Shown in pieces: positions 8,400-19,337 of a DNA stretch of 64,000 bases. Source of the stretch: CAXXOK01 sp963675365 (GTDB lineage Bacteria; Bacillota; Clostridia; Christensenellales; Aristaeellaceae); NCBI GenBank assembly GCA_963675365.2, contig CAXXVA010000003.1, positions 1 to 64,000 on the forward strand, in the 5' to 3' direction. The notes below the pieces were generated by a model, which was not told where the DNA came from, made no database searches, and saw only the letters and a list, made by a program, of their open reading frames with translations. Numbering within the stretch: the first letter of the stretch is position 1; every line of letters starts with the position of its first letter. A program made the position numbers and the translations under genes.

Positions 8400-8428
8400 C
8401 ATTGGCCGCGCATTACGCGCGGCCAATG
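8400..8428 (+). repeat. 12-bp perfect hairpin upstream of the M16 peptidase
   Basis: CATTGGCCGCGC (8400-8411) and GCGCGGCCAATG (8417-8428) are exact inverted repeats around a 5-nt loop. No U-tract follows, so it does not look like an intrinsic terminator. It lies about 20 nt before the peptidase Shine-Dalgarno and could be an operator or an mRNA 5' stabilising hairpin. Confidence 0.6.
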
Positions 8429-8462
8429 GCAACTTTACGATTGACCAAAAGGAAGAATGACA

Positions 8463-9704
8463 ATGTTTGATGTAATCACCCTGCCAAATGGTTTGAGAGT
8501 GGTGGGGGAACCGTTATCCCATTTGCGCAGCTGTTCCGTCGGCGTGTGGATCAAGGCGGGCTCGATGAACGAGAGCGCCGGGGAGAACGGACTTTCACAT
8601 TTTATCGAGCACATGGTGTTCAAGGGCACCGAAAACCGCACGGCGCGGCAGATCGCCGAGCAGATGGACGCGGTCGGCGGGCAGCTTAACGCCTTTACCG
8701 GCAAGGATACCACCTGCTACTACGCCAAGGTGATCGACGAATACCTGCCCCTCGCCGTGGATATGCTCAGCGACCTTGTTTTGCGTCCGCTGTTTTCCGC
8801 GGACGACCTGCGCAAGGAAAGCGGCGTGATCGTGGAAGAGATCGCCATGGTAGAGGATTCTCCGGAGGATCTGGTGTCCGAAGCGCTGGCCGAGGCGCAG
8901 TTCGCGGGCTCTTTGAAGCGCCCGGTGCTGGGTACGGAAGACCTGATCAAAGGCTATACTACGGACGACCTGCGCGGCTACTGGCAAAGGCATTATCAGC
9001 CTGAAAACATCGTGATCGCCATCGCGGGCCGCTACGACTGGAATGCGTTTCTCAAGCTCGTCCAGACCCGTTTCGACCGCTTTCCGGAGCGAAACGGCGC
9101 GCCGGCCAATGAGGAGCAGTCGTTTTTAAACGGCCGCGTCTTCCGCGAAAAGGACACCGAGCAGGTGCAGCTTTGCATCGGTTACCGCGGCTACGCGCTG
9201 GGCACGGACGAGCTGTACGCGCTTTCGATGTTCAGTAACGCCCTGGGCGGCGGCATGTCGTCCCGGCTGTTCCAGCGCATCCGCGAGGAGCTGGGGCTTG
9301 CGTACTCCATCTTTTCCTATCCCAGCAGCTATCCGGCGCTGGGCGCGTTCACGGTCTATGCGGGCACCTCGCCCAAAAAGGCCGCGACCGTGATCCGCGA
9401 GATGCAGGAACAGATGCAAACGGCGCTCGAAGCTGGATTTTCGGATGAAGAGTTTGAAAGCGCCAAGGCGCAGCTCAAGGGCGGATTTCTGCTGGGGCTG
9501 GAAAGCTCCTCGGGGCGCATGCAGTCCATCGGGCGCAGCATGCTGCACCTAAACCGCCTGCGTACTACGGACGAGGTGCTTTCAAAGATCGAAGCCGTCA
9601 CAAAAAAAGCCCTGCACGACGCGGCAGAGCATGTATTGAATTCGCCCTTAAGCGCGGCCGTGGTCGGCAAAGACGCCGAGGGGATTCTTAAGCTGATTCG
9701 CTGA
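8463..9704 (+). CDS. M16 family zinc metallopeptidase (processing-peptidase-like)
   Basis: Predicted cytoplasmic zinc endopeptidase of the M16 (pitrilysin / mitochondrial processing peptidase) family. The inverted zinc motif HFIEH (HxxEH) lies near residue 46, with a downstream Glu-rich segment (RKESGVIVEEIAMVEDSPED) supplying the third ligand. The second, catalytically inactive half follows (EELGLAYSIFSYPS). The 413-residue length is normal for the Bacillota one-chain form, often found just after pnp. Start: ATG 8457 sits only 3 bp from AAAAGGA, so ATG 8463 (9-bp spacing) is preferred. The end overlaps the convergent MFS gene by 17 bp. The natural substrate is unknown. Confidence 0.92.
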   Translation: MFDVITLPNGLRVVGEPLSHLRSCSVGVWIKAGSMNESAGENGLSHFIEHMVFKGTENRTARQIAEQMDAVGGQLNAFTGKDTTCYYAKVIDEYLPLAVDMLSDLVLRPLFSADDLRKESGVIVEEIAMVEDSPEDLVSEALAEAQFAGSLKRPVLGTEDLIKGYTTDDLRGYWQRHYQPENIVIAIAGRYDWNAFLKLVQTRFDRFPERNGAPANEEQSFLNGRVFREKDTEQVQLCIGYRGYALGTDELYALSMFSNALGGGMSSRLFQRIREELGLAYSIFSYPSSYPALGAFTVYAGTSPKKAATVIREMQEQMQTALEAGFSDEEFESAKAQLKGGFLLGLESSSGRMQSIGRSMLHLNRLRTTDEVLSKIEAVTKKALHDAAEHVLNSPLSAAVVGKDAEGILKLIR

Positions 9705-10950
9705 CCGGTTCCGCCTGGTCCATGACCCAGAGCCTGCGCGTGATCAGGAAGGCGAAAAACGCCAGTACGATGATCAGCGCAAAGGGCAGCGCCGGGGCGA
9801 GGTTTGCCAGCAAGCCGGCGATGGTGGTCAGCGGCGAGGTTAACAGCATGCTGATCGCATAGAAGAACCCGAGCATCCGCGCGCGCTCCTCCCGGTCGAC
9901 GTTGACCATCTGCAGCCCTGAGGAAAACGGAATCAGCAGCGACAGCGCCGTGCCCTCGATCAGTACCGATAAAAGCACCAAAACGAACACGCCCGCTGGC
10001 ATGAACAGCATCAAAGCGGCCATCGCCATGATCAGGATCAGCCCCAGGCCGACGGGGTTTTTAAAGCGCCGCAGGTTTAGCCTCGGGATCAGGAACACAT
10101 AACTGCACAGCATCAGCAGCGTCTTGATCGTGGAGAAGATCGACAGGTTTTCCGCCGCGATACTCAAATGGCCCGTGACCAAAAGCGGCCAGAACATATC
10201 CGAAACGCTCCTAAGCCCCGTAAAGCAGGCGATGAACGCGACCGTCAGCAAAATACGGCGGCTTTTCAGCATCGTAAACAGTACCCTGCGGCTGTCCCAC
10301 AGACGGTGGAGAATGCGTTTGCCACGGTTTTCGGCCATACGGCGCAGCCCGACGGAGGTCTCCCGCGAGAGGATATACACAACGATGACCTTTAACACCA
10401 TGCTCGCAAAGAAGAACCCGTACAGCCAACGCACCGTCGGCACCATGGAATAGCGCTGCACGAAAATGTAGGCGATCGGCGCGAAAAAGCCGGAAATCTG
10501 CGCGGAAATCTGGATAATGGAAAAAATACGGATGAGCTTTTCCTCTTTGGTGTCTTCCATTAACAGAAGCGTCCAGGAGTTTTCGGTTACGCGGCACGCG
10601 CCGTTAAGCAGTGCCGCGACGATGAAGTAGCGGTAGTCCTGGGCGATCATCCACAAAAAAGAAGGAATGATCCACGCGATGGTATCGAAGATCAGCGTGG
10701 TCAGCCTGCGGCCGAGCTTGTCGGTCAGCACCCCACCCAGCACCGCCCACACGACCTGGGAGATCAGCCCGATGGTTGCGATCACGCCGATCAGCATCGG
10801 CGTTAGCCCGATGCCCGCCATGTACACGGATACGAACGGCACAAACAGGCCGTAGGGGATGCCCCACATCGGCTCGGTATACAGGCAGGCGCGTTCGTTG
10901 CCCTTCAGGGTTTTGATGGTATGCCAGATCGACTCATGCCGTTGTTTCAT
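9688..10950 (-). CDS. Major facilitator superfamily transporter
   Basis: Inner-membrane secondary transporter of 420 residues with about 12 hydrophobic segments. The loop between TM2 and TM3 carries the MFS signature GGVLTDKLGRR. The N-terminus is unusual in having a 25-residue hydrophilic stretch before the first helix (YGLFVPFVSVYMAGIGL). A basic central loop (RRMAENRGKRILHRLWDSRR) separates the two six-helix halves. The start is ATG with AAGGAGC 6-7 bp upstream. It is divergent from uvrA and convergent with the M16 peptidase (17-bp overlap), so it is probably a single-gene transcript. Substrate cannot be assigned; nothing nearby points to one. Confidence 0.88.
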   Translation of the reverse strand: MKQRHESIWHTIKTLKGNERACLYTEPMWGIPYGLFVPFVSVYMAGIGLTPMLIGVIATIGLISQVVWAVLGGVLTDKLGRRLTTLIFDTIAWIIPSFLWMIAQDYRYFIVAALLNGACRVTENSWTLLLMEDTKEEKLIRIFSIIQISAQISGFFAPIAYIFVQRYSMVPTVRWLYGFFFASMVLKVIVVYILSRETSVGLRRMAENRGKRILHRLWDSRRVLFTMLKSRRILLTVAFIACFTGLRSVSDMFWPLLVTGHLSIAAENLSIFSTIKTLLMLCSYVFLIPRLNLRRFKNPVGLGLILIMAMAALMLFMPAGVFVLVLLSVLIEGTALSLLIPFSSGLQMVNVDREERARMLGFFYAISMLLTSPLTTIAGLLANLAPALPFALIIVLAFFAFLITRRLWVMDQAEPVSESA

Positions 10951-10984
10951 TTCGGTGCTCCTTCATGCGGCTGCAAACACGGAT

Positions 10985-11013
10985 ATTGTACATGCTCCTG
11001 TGCCGCGGCGCAA
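10985..11013 (-). promoter_or_regulatory. Predicted promoter for the MFS gene
   Basis: On the minus strand, -35 TTGCGC (complement of 11008-11013), a 17-bp spacer and -10 TACAAT (complement of 10985-10990). It reads away from uvrA. Confidence 0.55.
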
Positions 11014-11032
11014 TAGGAATTTCATCAATTAT

Positions 11033-11046
11033 CGAACAAATGTTCT
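11033..11046 (+). promoter_or_regulatory. LexA (SOS) box upstream of uvrA
   Basis: CGAACAAATGTTCT matches the Gram-positive LexA/DinR operator pattern CGAAC-N4-GTTC. It abuts the predicted -35 of uvrA, where a bound repressor would block transcription. uvrA is a classic SOS gene, so the site and target agree. Confidence 0.85.
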
Positions 11047-11074
11047 GTACAAGATTTTTAAAGTATGGTATACT
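11046..11074 (+). promoter_or_regulatory. Predicted uvrA promoter
   Basis: -35 TGTACA (11046-11051), 17-bp spacer, -10 TATACT (11069-11074) with an extended TGG just upstream. The -35 touches the LexA box. Confidence 0.65.
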
Positions 11075-11136
11075 GTGGGCAGCCGATGAAGGCGGAAAAC
11101 AGCCCGGCAATTTTGAAACACAGAGGTGCGAAACCC

Positions 11137-13971
<2,835 letters not shown>

Positions 13972-14030
13972 AGTGAGACAATACAATCACATAAAGTCTG
14001 AACCCGCCGGACGCTACGGGAGGATATTTC

Positions 14031-15686
14031 ATGAAGCTTACATTTCTGGGAGCGGCGCACGAGGTAACGGGTAGCCGTTTCCTTTTGGAAGCGTGCGGAA
14101 AAAACATTTTGGTGGATTACGGCATGGAACAGGGACAGGATCTGTACGAAAATACGCCGCTGCCCCTGCCCGCCGCGTCGGTTGACTGCGTTTTTTTAAC
14201 CCACGCGCATATCGATCACTCCGGCTGGCTGCCGCTATTGTACAAGCAGGGCTTCCGTGGCAGGATTTTCACCACCGAGGCGACCGAGGATCTCTGCGCC
14301 ATCATGCTGATGGACTCCGCGCACATTCAGGAAATGGAAGCCGAATGGGCAACCCGCAAGGCCGAGCGCAAGGGCGAGCCGGCCGTGGAGCCGGACTATA
14401 CCACCAAGGACGCCGCCGAGACCATTAAGCTGTTCACCCCCATCAAATATATGACCCATGCGGACGTGTACCCGGGGATCATGATCCGGATGATCGACGT
14501 GGGGCACATGCTGGGATCGGCGTCCATCGAGGTCACCGTCACCGAGGACGGGAAAACGGAAAAAATCGTCTTCTCCGGCGATATCGGCAACAAAAACCAG
14601 CCGCTGCTGCGCGACCCGCGTTACTTCACCGAGGCGGATTATGTAGTGATGGAATCCACCTACGGCGACCGTTCGCACGGTCCGGTGCCCGATTTTATCG
14701 GCACGCTGGTCGATGTGCTCAACACCACCTTCAAACGCGGCGGCAACGTGGTCATCCCGAGCTTTGCTGTGGGCCGCACGCAGGAGCTTTTGTACTTCTT
14801 CCGTCAGATCAAGCAGGACGGGCTGATTACCGAGCACCCGAGTTTCCCCGTGTATATCGACAGCCCCATGGCGATCAGGGCGACGCAGGTGTTCAAGGAG
14901 CACATGTACGAGTACATGGATCAGGATACCGTGGCGCTGCTGAAGCAGGGGATCAACCCCCTGAACTTCGACGGCCTCAAGGTGGCGCAGACCGCCGACG
15001 AATCAAAGCTGATCAACGAGGATCAGACCCCCAAGGTCATCATTTCCGCCAGCGGCATGTGCGACGCGGGCCGTATCCGCCACCACCTAAAGCACAACCT
15101 CTGGCGGCCGGAATGCACGGTGCTGTTCGTGGGCTATCAGGCCATCGGTACGCTGGGGCGCATTTTGCAGGAAGGCGCCGACGAGGTGAAGCTTTTCGGC
15201 GAGACCATCGGCGTGAAGGCCGAGATCCGCAAGCTTGACGGCATCAGCGGCCACGCGGACAACAAGGGGCTGATGGAGTGGATCGGGGCGTTTGGAAAAA
15301 CGCCTAAACACGTGTTCGTACTGCACGGCGACGACGATATTACGGAGCTGTTCGCCGCGCGGGTGCAAAACGAGCTCGGGCTTACGGCCACCGCGCCCTA
15401 CAACGGCGAAAGCTGGGATTTGACGCAGGACCTGATGCTCAAAGAGGGCAACAAGGAAAAGATCAAACGCGAGCAGGCGCCGCCCACGCCGAAGCCGAAA
15501 CGGCAGCCCGAACCGGCGAAGCCTGAAAGAGAAGAAAAGCATAAAAGCGCCGCCTACGAGCGCTTGCTGGAAGCGGGCGCACGAATGCAGTCGGTGATCG
15601 CGCAGATGAAGCGCAGCTCCAAAAAGAATCAGAAAAAGCTGGCCAGCGCGTTGTTTTCGCTGTCGAAACGATATCAAAAACGTTAG
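14031..15686 (+). CDS. MBL-fold beta-CASP metallohydrolase (RNA nuclease-like)
   Basis: Predicted zinc-dependent nuclease of the metallo-beta-lactamase/beta-CASP group (CPSF73-like). The N-terminus has HAHIDHSG (the HxHxDH metal motif), VGHMLGS and SGDIG; the beta-CASP part has ESTYGDR, IPSFAVGRTQELL, SASGMCDAGR and ISGHAD, each matching known motifs. The 551 residues exceed the usual 450-540 because of a charged C-terminal tail (about 75 residues, rich in Lys, Glu and Pro) that may bind RNA. The start is ATG 14031 with GGGAGGA upstream. It lies between uvrA and a GH3 glycosidase, which does not help assign a target. RNA cleavage is inferred from family only. Confidence 0.88.
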   Translation: MKLTFLGAAHEVTGSRFLLEACGKNILVDYGMEQGQDLYENTPLPLPAASVDCVFLTHAHIDHSGWLPLLYKQGFRGRIFTTEATEDLCAIMLMDSAHIQEMEAEWATRKAERKGEPAVEPDYTTKDAAETIKLFTPIKYMTHADVYPGIMIRMIDVGHMLGSASIEVTVTEDGKTEKIVFSGDIGNKNQPLLRDPRYFTEADYVVMESTYGDRSHGPVPDFIGTLVDVLNTTFKRGGNVVIPSFAVGRTQELLYFFRQIKQDGLITEHPSFPVYIDSPMAIRATQVFKEHMYEYMDQDTVALLKQGINPLNFDGLKVAQTADESKLINEDQTPKVIISASGMCDAGRIRHHLKHNLWRPECTVLFVGYQAIGTLGRILQEGADEVKLFGETIGVKAEIRKLDGISGHADNKGLMEWIGAFGKTPKHVFVLHGDDDITELFAARVQNELGLTATAPYNGESWDLTQDLMLKEGNKEKIKREQAPPTPKPKRQPEPAKPEREEKHKSAAYERLLEAGARMQSVIAQMKRSSKKNQKKLASALFSLSKRYQKR

Positions 15687-15699
15687 GGAGGACGAAACC

Positions 15700-17775
15700 A
15701 TGACCAGAGACAAAGCCAAAGCCCTTGCCAAGGCGCTGGTCGGCAAAATGACGCTGGATGAAAAGGCGTCGCAGCTGACCTATCACGCGGCGGCGATCCC
15801 GCGGCTGAACGTACCGGCCTACAACTGGTGGAACGAGGCGCTCCACGGCGTAGCCCGCGCGGGCACGGCCACGGTGTTCCCCCAGGCCGTCGGCATGGCC
15901 GCCGCGTTTGACGATACCCTGCTTGAAACGGTTGCCGATACCATCTCCACCGAGGGCCGCGCCAAGTACAATATGCAGTCCGAGCTCGGCGACCGCGATA
16001 TCTATAAAGGCCTGTCCATGTGGTCGCCCAACATCAACATCTTCCGCGATCCGCGCTGGGGCCGCGGCCAGGAAACCTACGGAGAGGACCCGTACCTGAC
16101 CTCCAGACTCGGCGTTGCGTTCGTCAAAGGTTTGCAGGGCGACGGAAAAACCATGAAAATCGCCGCCTGCGCCAAGCACTATGCCGTACACTCCGGCCCG
16201 GAGGCGATCCGCCACAGCTTTGACGCGGTCGTGTCCAAAAAGGATATGCGCGAAACCTACCTGCCCGCCTTTGAAGCGCTGGTGAAGGAAGCGAAGGTCG
16301 AAAGCGTCATGGGCGCGTACAACCGCGTCAACGGCGAGCCCGCCTGCGGCAGCAAGGTGCTTTTAAAAGACATCCTACGCGACGAATGGGGCTTTGAGGG
16401 CCACATCGTCAGCGATTGCTGGGCGATCCTCGATTTCCACATGAACCACAAGGTGACCGCCACGGCGACCCAGAGCGCGGCGCTGGCCATGAAATACGGC
16501 TGCGACCTAAACTGCGGTACGGTGTATTTGCAGGTGCTCGCCGCGCTTAAGGAAGGGCTTGTAACCGAGGCGCAGATTACCACCGCCTGCGAGCGGCTGA
16601 TGACCACACGCTATCTGCTGGGAACGCTTCAAGAAGACGGCTCGGAATACGACGCGATTGCCTACGACCGCTGCGATACCGATGAAAACGACGCGCTGTC
16701 CCGCACTGTCGCCGAAAAGAGCATGGTGCTTCTGCATAACGACGGCATCCTGCCGCTGGACCTGAACAAGCTGCAATCCGTGGGCGTCGTCGGCCCCAAC
16801 GCCGACAGCGTGGATTGCTTAAACGGCAATTACAACGGCACGTCCTCCCGCTACGTCACGTTCCTGGAAGGCATTCGCGCGGCCTGCGAAGGCAAGGCGC
16901 GGGTGTACTACTCCCAGGGCAGCCACCTCTACAAGTCCGGCACCAGCAACCTGGCCCAGCCGGACGACCGCATCGCCGAGGCCGTCGCCGTCGCCAGGCG
17001 TACGGACGTCACCATCCTCTGCGTTGGGCTGGACGCGACGCTGGAAGGCGAGGAAGGCGATACCGGAAACGAGTACTCCTCCGGGGACAAGAAGGACCTA
17101 AACCTCCCGCAGGGCCAGCAAAACCTGATCAAAGCGGTGCTGGATACGGGCAAACCCGTGGTCATCGTGCTTTCATCCGGCAGCGCCATCGCGCTTACGG
17201 GCGGCAACGCGCTTTTACAGGCGTGGTACCCCGGCCAGGCGGGCGGCACGGCGCTTGCCAACCTCCTGTTTGGCAAAGTATCGCCCTCGGGCCGTCTGCC
17301 CGTGACCTTCTACAAGGGCGTGGAAGACCTGCCGGAGTTCGAAGACTACGATATGAAAAACCGCACCTACCGCTACTTCGAGGGCGAGGCACTGTACCCG
17401 TTCGGCTACGGGCTGAGCTATTCTAAGTTCGCATATTCCGGCGCAACGTATAAAAACGGCGCCGTCACCGTAACGGTGATGAACACCGGCGCTTATGACG
17501 CCGACGAGGTGGTGCAGGTCTATGTGAAAGACCGCACGAACGCCTTCGCCGTCAGAAACCACAGCCTGTGCGCCTTCAAGCGCGTGTCGCTTGCGGCGGG
17601 CGCGTCCGGAAAGGTCACGCTGCCCATCGCAAAAACCGCTTTCCAATCCATCGACATGGACGGCAAGCCCGTGCAGGGCAAACGCTTCACCCTGTACGTG
17701 GGCGGCAGCCAGCCGGATGCCGTCAGCGTCAAACTCGCGGGGCAGAAACCGCTGGAACTTTCCGTGGAGATTTGA
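15700..17775 (+). CDS. Glycoside hydrolase family 3 (beta-xylosidase/beta-glucosidase type)
   Basis: Retaining exo-glycosidase of 691 residues without a signal peptide, so it probably acts on imported oligosaccharides in the cytoplasm. It has the GH3 N-terminal barrel (YNWWNEALHGVARAG, PRWGRGQETYGEDPYL, KHYAVHSGPE), the nucleophile Asp in VSDCWAI, a C-terminal sandwich domain (GLDATLEGEEGDTGNEYSSGD) and a fibronectin-III-like end. The WNEALHGVAR segment is typical of xylan beta-xylosidase-like members, but substrate cannot be fixed from sequence. The start is ATG 15700 with GGGAGG upstream. It follows the MBL gene by 13 bp, and its stop overlaps the promoter of the FMN riboswitch transcript. 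Confidence 0.9.
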   Translation: MTRDKAKALAKALVGKMTLDEKASQLTYHAAAIPRLNVPAYNWWNEALHGVARAGTATVFPQAVGMAAAFDDTLLETVADTISTEGRAKYNMQSELGDRDIYKGLSMWSPNINIFRDPRWGRGQETYGEDPYLTSRLGVAFVKGLQGDGKTMKIAACAKHYAVHSGPEAIRHSFDAVVSKKDMRETYLPAFEALVKEAKVESVMGAYNRVNGEPACGSKVLLKDILRDEWGFEGHIVSDCWAILDFHMNHKVTATATQSAALAMKYGCDLNCGTVYLQVLAALKEGLVTEAQITTACERLMTTRYLLGTLQEDGSEYDAIAYDRCDTDENDALSRTVAEKSMVLLHNDGILPLDLNKLQSVGVVGPNADSVDCLNGNYNGTSSRYVTFLEGIRAACEGKARVYYSQGSHLYKSGTSNLAQPDDRIAEAVAVARRTDVTILCVGLDATLEGEEGDTGNEYSSGDKKDLNLPQGQQNLIKAVLDTGKPVVIVLSSGSAIALTGGNALLQAWYPGQAGGTALANLLFGKVSPSGRLPVTFYKGVEDLPEFEDYDMKNRTYRYFEGEALYPFGYGLSYSKFAYSGATYKNGAVTVTVMNTGAYDADEVVQVYVKDRTNAFAVRNHSLCAFKRVSLAAGASGKVTLPIAKTAFQSIDMDGKPVQGKRFTLYVGGSQPDAVSVKLAGQKPLELSVEI

Positions 17776-17800
17776 CAATTCCGCGTCCGCGTGATACGCT
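17772..17800 (+). promoter_or_regulatory. Predicted promoter of the FMN riboswitch-ribU transcript
   Basis: TTGACA (17772-17777) overlaps the GH3 stop codon; a 17-bp spacer leads to TACGCT (17795-17800). The -35 is perfect and the -10 is fair. Transcription would start just before the aptamer. Confidence 0.65.
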
Positions 17801-17818
17801 CTTTGGCGAAACCCATGG

Positions 17819-17960
17819 GTTCTTCAGGGCAGGGTGAAAATCCCTACCGGCGGTCACAGCCCGCGACCCTTTCCGGCAAACCCGGGGAGGCTGATTCGGT
17901 GGAAATCCGAAGCCGACGGTGAACGGCATACGCCGTACAGTCCGGATGAAAGAAGAGCAA
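17819..17960 (+). ncRNA. FMN riboswitch (RFN element)
   Basis: The conserved RFN blocks appear in order: TTCAGGGCAGGGTGAAAATC, CCCTACCGGCGGT, AGCCCGCGA, GATTCGGTGGAAATCCGAAG, CCGACGGT and ACAGTCCGGATGAAAGAAGA. The ends TTCTTC (about 17820) and GAAGAG (about 17952) can form P1. It precedes ribU, the riboflavin-specific ECF S component, so FMN is predicted to turn down riboflavin import. Confidence 0.96.
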
Positions 17961-17980
17961 CCTCTGTTGAAACAGCCGTT

Positions 17981-18011
17981 GCCCCTGATGATGAAACCAT
18001 CGGGGGCTTTA
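17981..18011 (+). terminator. Expression-platform terminator of the FMN riboswitch
   Basis: GCCCCTGATG (17981-17990) pairs with CATCGGGGGC (17998-18007) and is followed by TTTAT. It lies 20 nt after the aptamer, as expected for a transcription-terminating riboswitch; the U-tract is short. Confidence 0.7.
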
Positions 18012-18016
18012 TGTAT

Positions 18017-18180
18017 GAGGAGTGATAAAGGCAATCAACATTTACTGCTTTGGCGGGATTGCGGGCAGCTTTCCATTCATTGCACCTCGACGTAGCGCCG
18101 CTACGCCTTGGGCGCAGTTCAGGTAAATCTGCCACGCACTGCCGCCAAATCCGCAAACGCGATTGCCTTCATCACTCCTC
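18017..18180 (+). repeat. Long imperfect palindrome, copy B, inside the ribU leader
   Basis: This 164-bp segment has 20-nt terminal inverted repeats with one mismatch: 18017-18036 (GAGGAGTGATAAAGGCAATC) against 18161-18180. Inner TTTGGCGG...GGCAG pairs with CTGCC...CCGCCAAA, and the apex CGTAGC-GCC-GCTACG spans 18091-18105, exactly in the middle. The core CCTCGACGTAGCGC is shared with copy A at 8185-8347. It sits between the riboswitch terminator and the ribU Shine-Dalgarno. Confidence 0.82.
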
Positions 18181-18239
18181 GGATTGTAAATGGGGAGATT
18201 GGGATGGTCCCGGTCATCCTCAAAACGGAGGGAAATACC

Positions 18240-18854
18240 ATGGAAAAAACGAAGGCTTTCTTTACGACACAGCGGATGACGCTAATCGCGATCCTGGCGG
18301 GCATATCTATCGTGCTGTTCCTGCCGCCGCTGCAGATCCCGATCGTGCTGTTTTACAAGCTGGACTTTTCAAACATCCCCGTCTTGCTGGGCACATTCGC
18401 TTTGGGGCCGCTGACCGGAAGCGTGATCCTGCTGATCAAGAGCGCATGCGGCTTATTGTTCACCACGTCGCTGGGCGTAGGCGAGCTGGCGGATTTCCTG
18501 ATGGGGCTTGCGATGATATTGCCGGCAGGGCTTTACTACAAGCACCGGAAAAGCCGCAAAAGCGCGGTCATCGGCATGGCGATGGGCGCCGTGGCAGCTA
18601 CGCTCGCGGGCGTGCTTCTCAATGTGTTCCTGCTCATTCCCTTCTACGCGTCGGCGTTTCACCTGCCGGTGGAAGAGATTATCGCCATGGGGCAGGGCGT
18701 TGTCAAAAGCATTGACAGCGTATGGAAATTCGTGTTCATCATTACCGCGCCGTTCAATGTGTTCAAGTGGTCGGCTATCAGCCTGGTCGGCGGGCTGATC
18801 TATAAACCGTTATCCCCGATCCTGCATGGCGGCAAAGCCGTGCGGTCGCGCTGA
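18240..18854 (+). CDS. ribU: Riboflavin ECF transporter S component
   Basis: Membrane substrate-binding subunit of an energy-coupling-factor riboflavin importer. The 204 residues hold about six hydrophobic segments; the early LPPLQIPIVLFYKLDFSNIPVLLG and later GPLTGSVILLIKSACGLLF regions match the RibU family. The start is ATG 18240 with GGAGGG (18227-18232); an in-frame TTG at 18108 would add 44 unlikely residues from inside the palindrome. The FMN riboswitch upstream gives independent support for riboflavin. The shared EcfA/EcfA'/EcfT module is not in this window. tsaE follows after 18 bp. Confidence 0.93.
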   Translation: MEKTKAFFTTQRMTLIAILAGISIVLFLPPLQIPIVLFYKLDFSNIPVLLGTFALGPLTGSVILLIKSACGLLFTTSLGVGELADFLMGLAMILPAGLYYKHRKSRKSAVIGMAMGAVAATLAGVLLNVFLLIPFYASAFHLPVEEIIAMGQGVVKSIDSVWKFVFIITAPFNVFKWSAISLVGGLIYKPLSPILHGGKAVRSR

Positions 18855-18872
18855 CGAATAAAGGAAGGTAGC

Positions 18873-19337
18873 ATGCCGGTCATTAACACACACACCGCGG
18901 CGGAAACCAAGGCCCTGGGCGCGGCGCTTGCAAAGCAGCTTGCACCCGGGGATGTGGTGCTTTTACAGGGCAACCTCGGCGCGGGCAAGAGCGAGCTGGC
19001 GCGCGGCGTCGCCCGCGGGCTTGGAATCACCGGCCACGTGCCAAGCCCGAGTTTTACCATTTTGCAGGTGTATGAGTCCGGCAGGCTGCCCCTGTACCAT
19101 TTCGACTGGTACCGGATCGGCAGCGCGGAAGAGCTTTACGAGCTTTCGCTGGACGAGTACCTCTACGCGGGCGGCGTATCGGTGATCGAATGGCCGTCCA
19201 TGGCGCGCGACGCGCTGCCGGAAACCTATCTGCTGATCAATATTTCCATCACCGGAGAAAGCGACAGGCAATTTTCTCTGGAACCTGCCGGCGGGTTTCA
19301 CCTGCTCAACTATCGGGAACTGGAGGCGGGGGTATGA
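18873..19337 (+). CDS. tsaE: tRNA t6A37 biosynthesis ATPase TsaE
   Basis: ATPase that supports the TsaB/TsaD complex in making N6-threonylcarbamoyl-adenosine at tRNA position 37. The 154 residues contain the P-loop GNLGAGKSEL, the family motif VPSPSFTILQVYE, and FDWYR followed by DEYLYAGGVSVIEWP. The start is ATG 18873 with AAGGAAGG upstream. It overlaps tsaB by 4 bp (ATGA) in the usual tsaE-tsaB-rimI operon. Confidence 0.96.
   Translation: MPVINTHTAAETKALGAALAKQLAPGDVVLLQGNLGAGKSELARGVARGLGITGHVPSPSFTILQVYESGRLPLYHFDWYRIGSAEELYELSLDEYLYAGGVSVIEWPSMARDALPETYLLINISITGESDRQFSLEPAGGFHLLNYRELEAGV

Noticed and set aside
8400..8428. Intrinsic terminator before the M16 gene
   Set aside because: Strong stem but no following T-run, and it lies close to the ribosome-binding site of the downstream gene.
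18108..18239. Upstream TTG start giving a longer RibU
   Set aside because: The added residues derive from the palindrome and leader, look non-protein-like, and ATG 18240 has a good Shine-Dalgarno.
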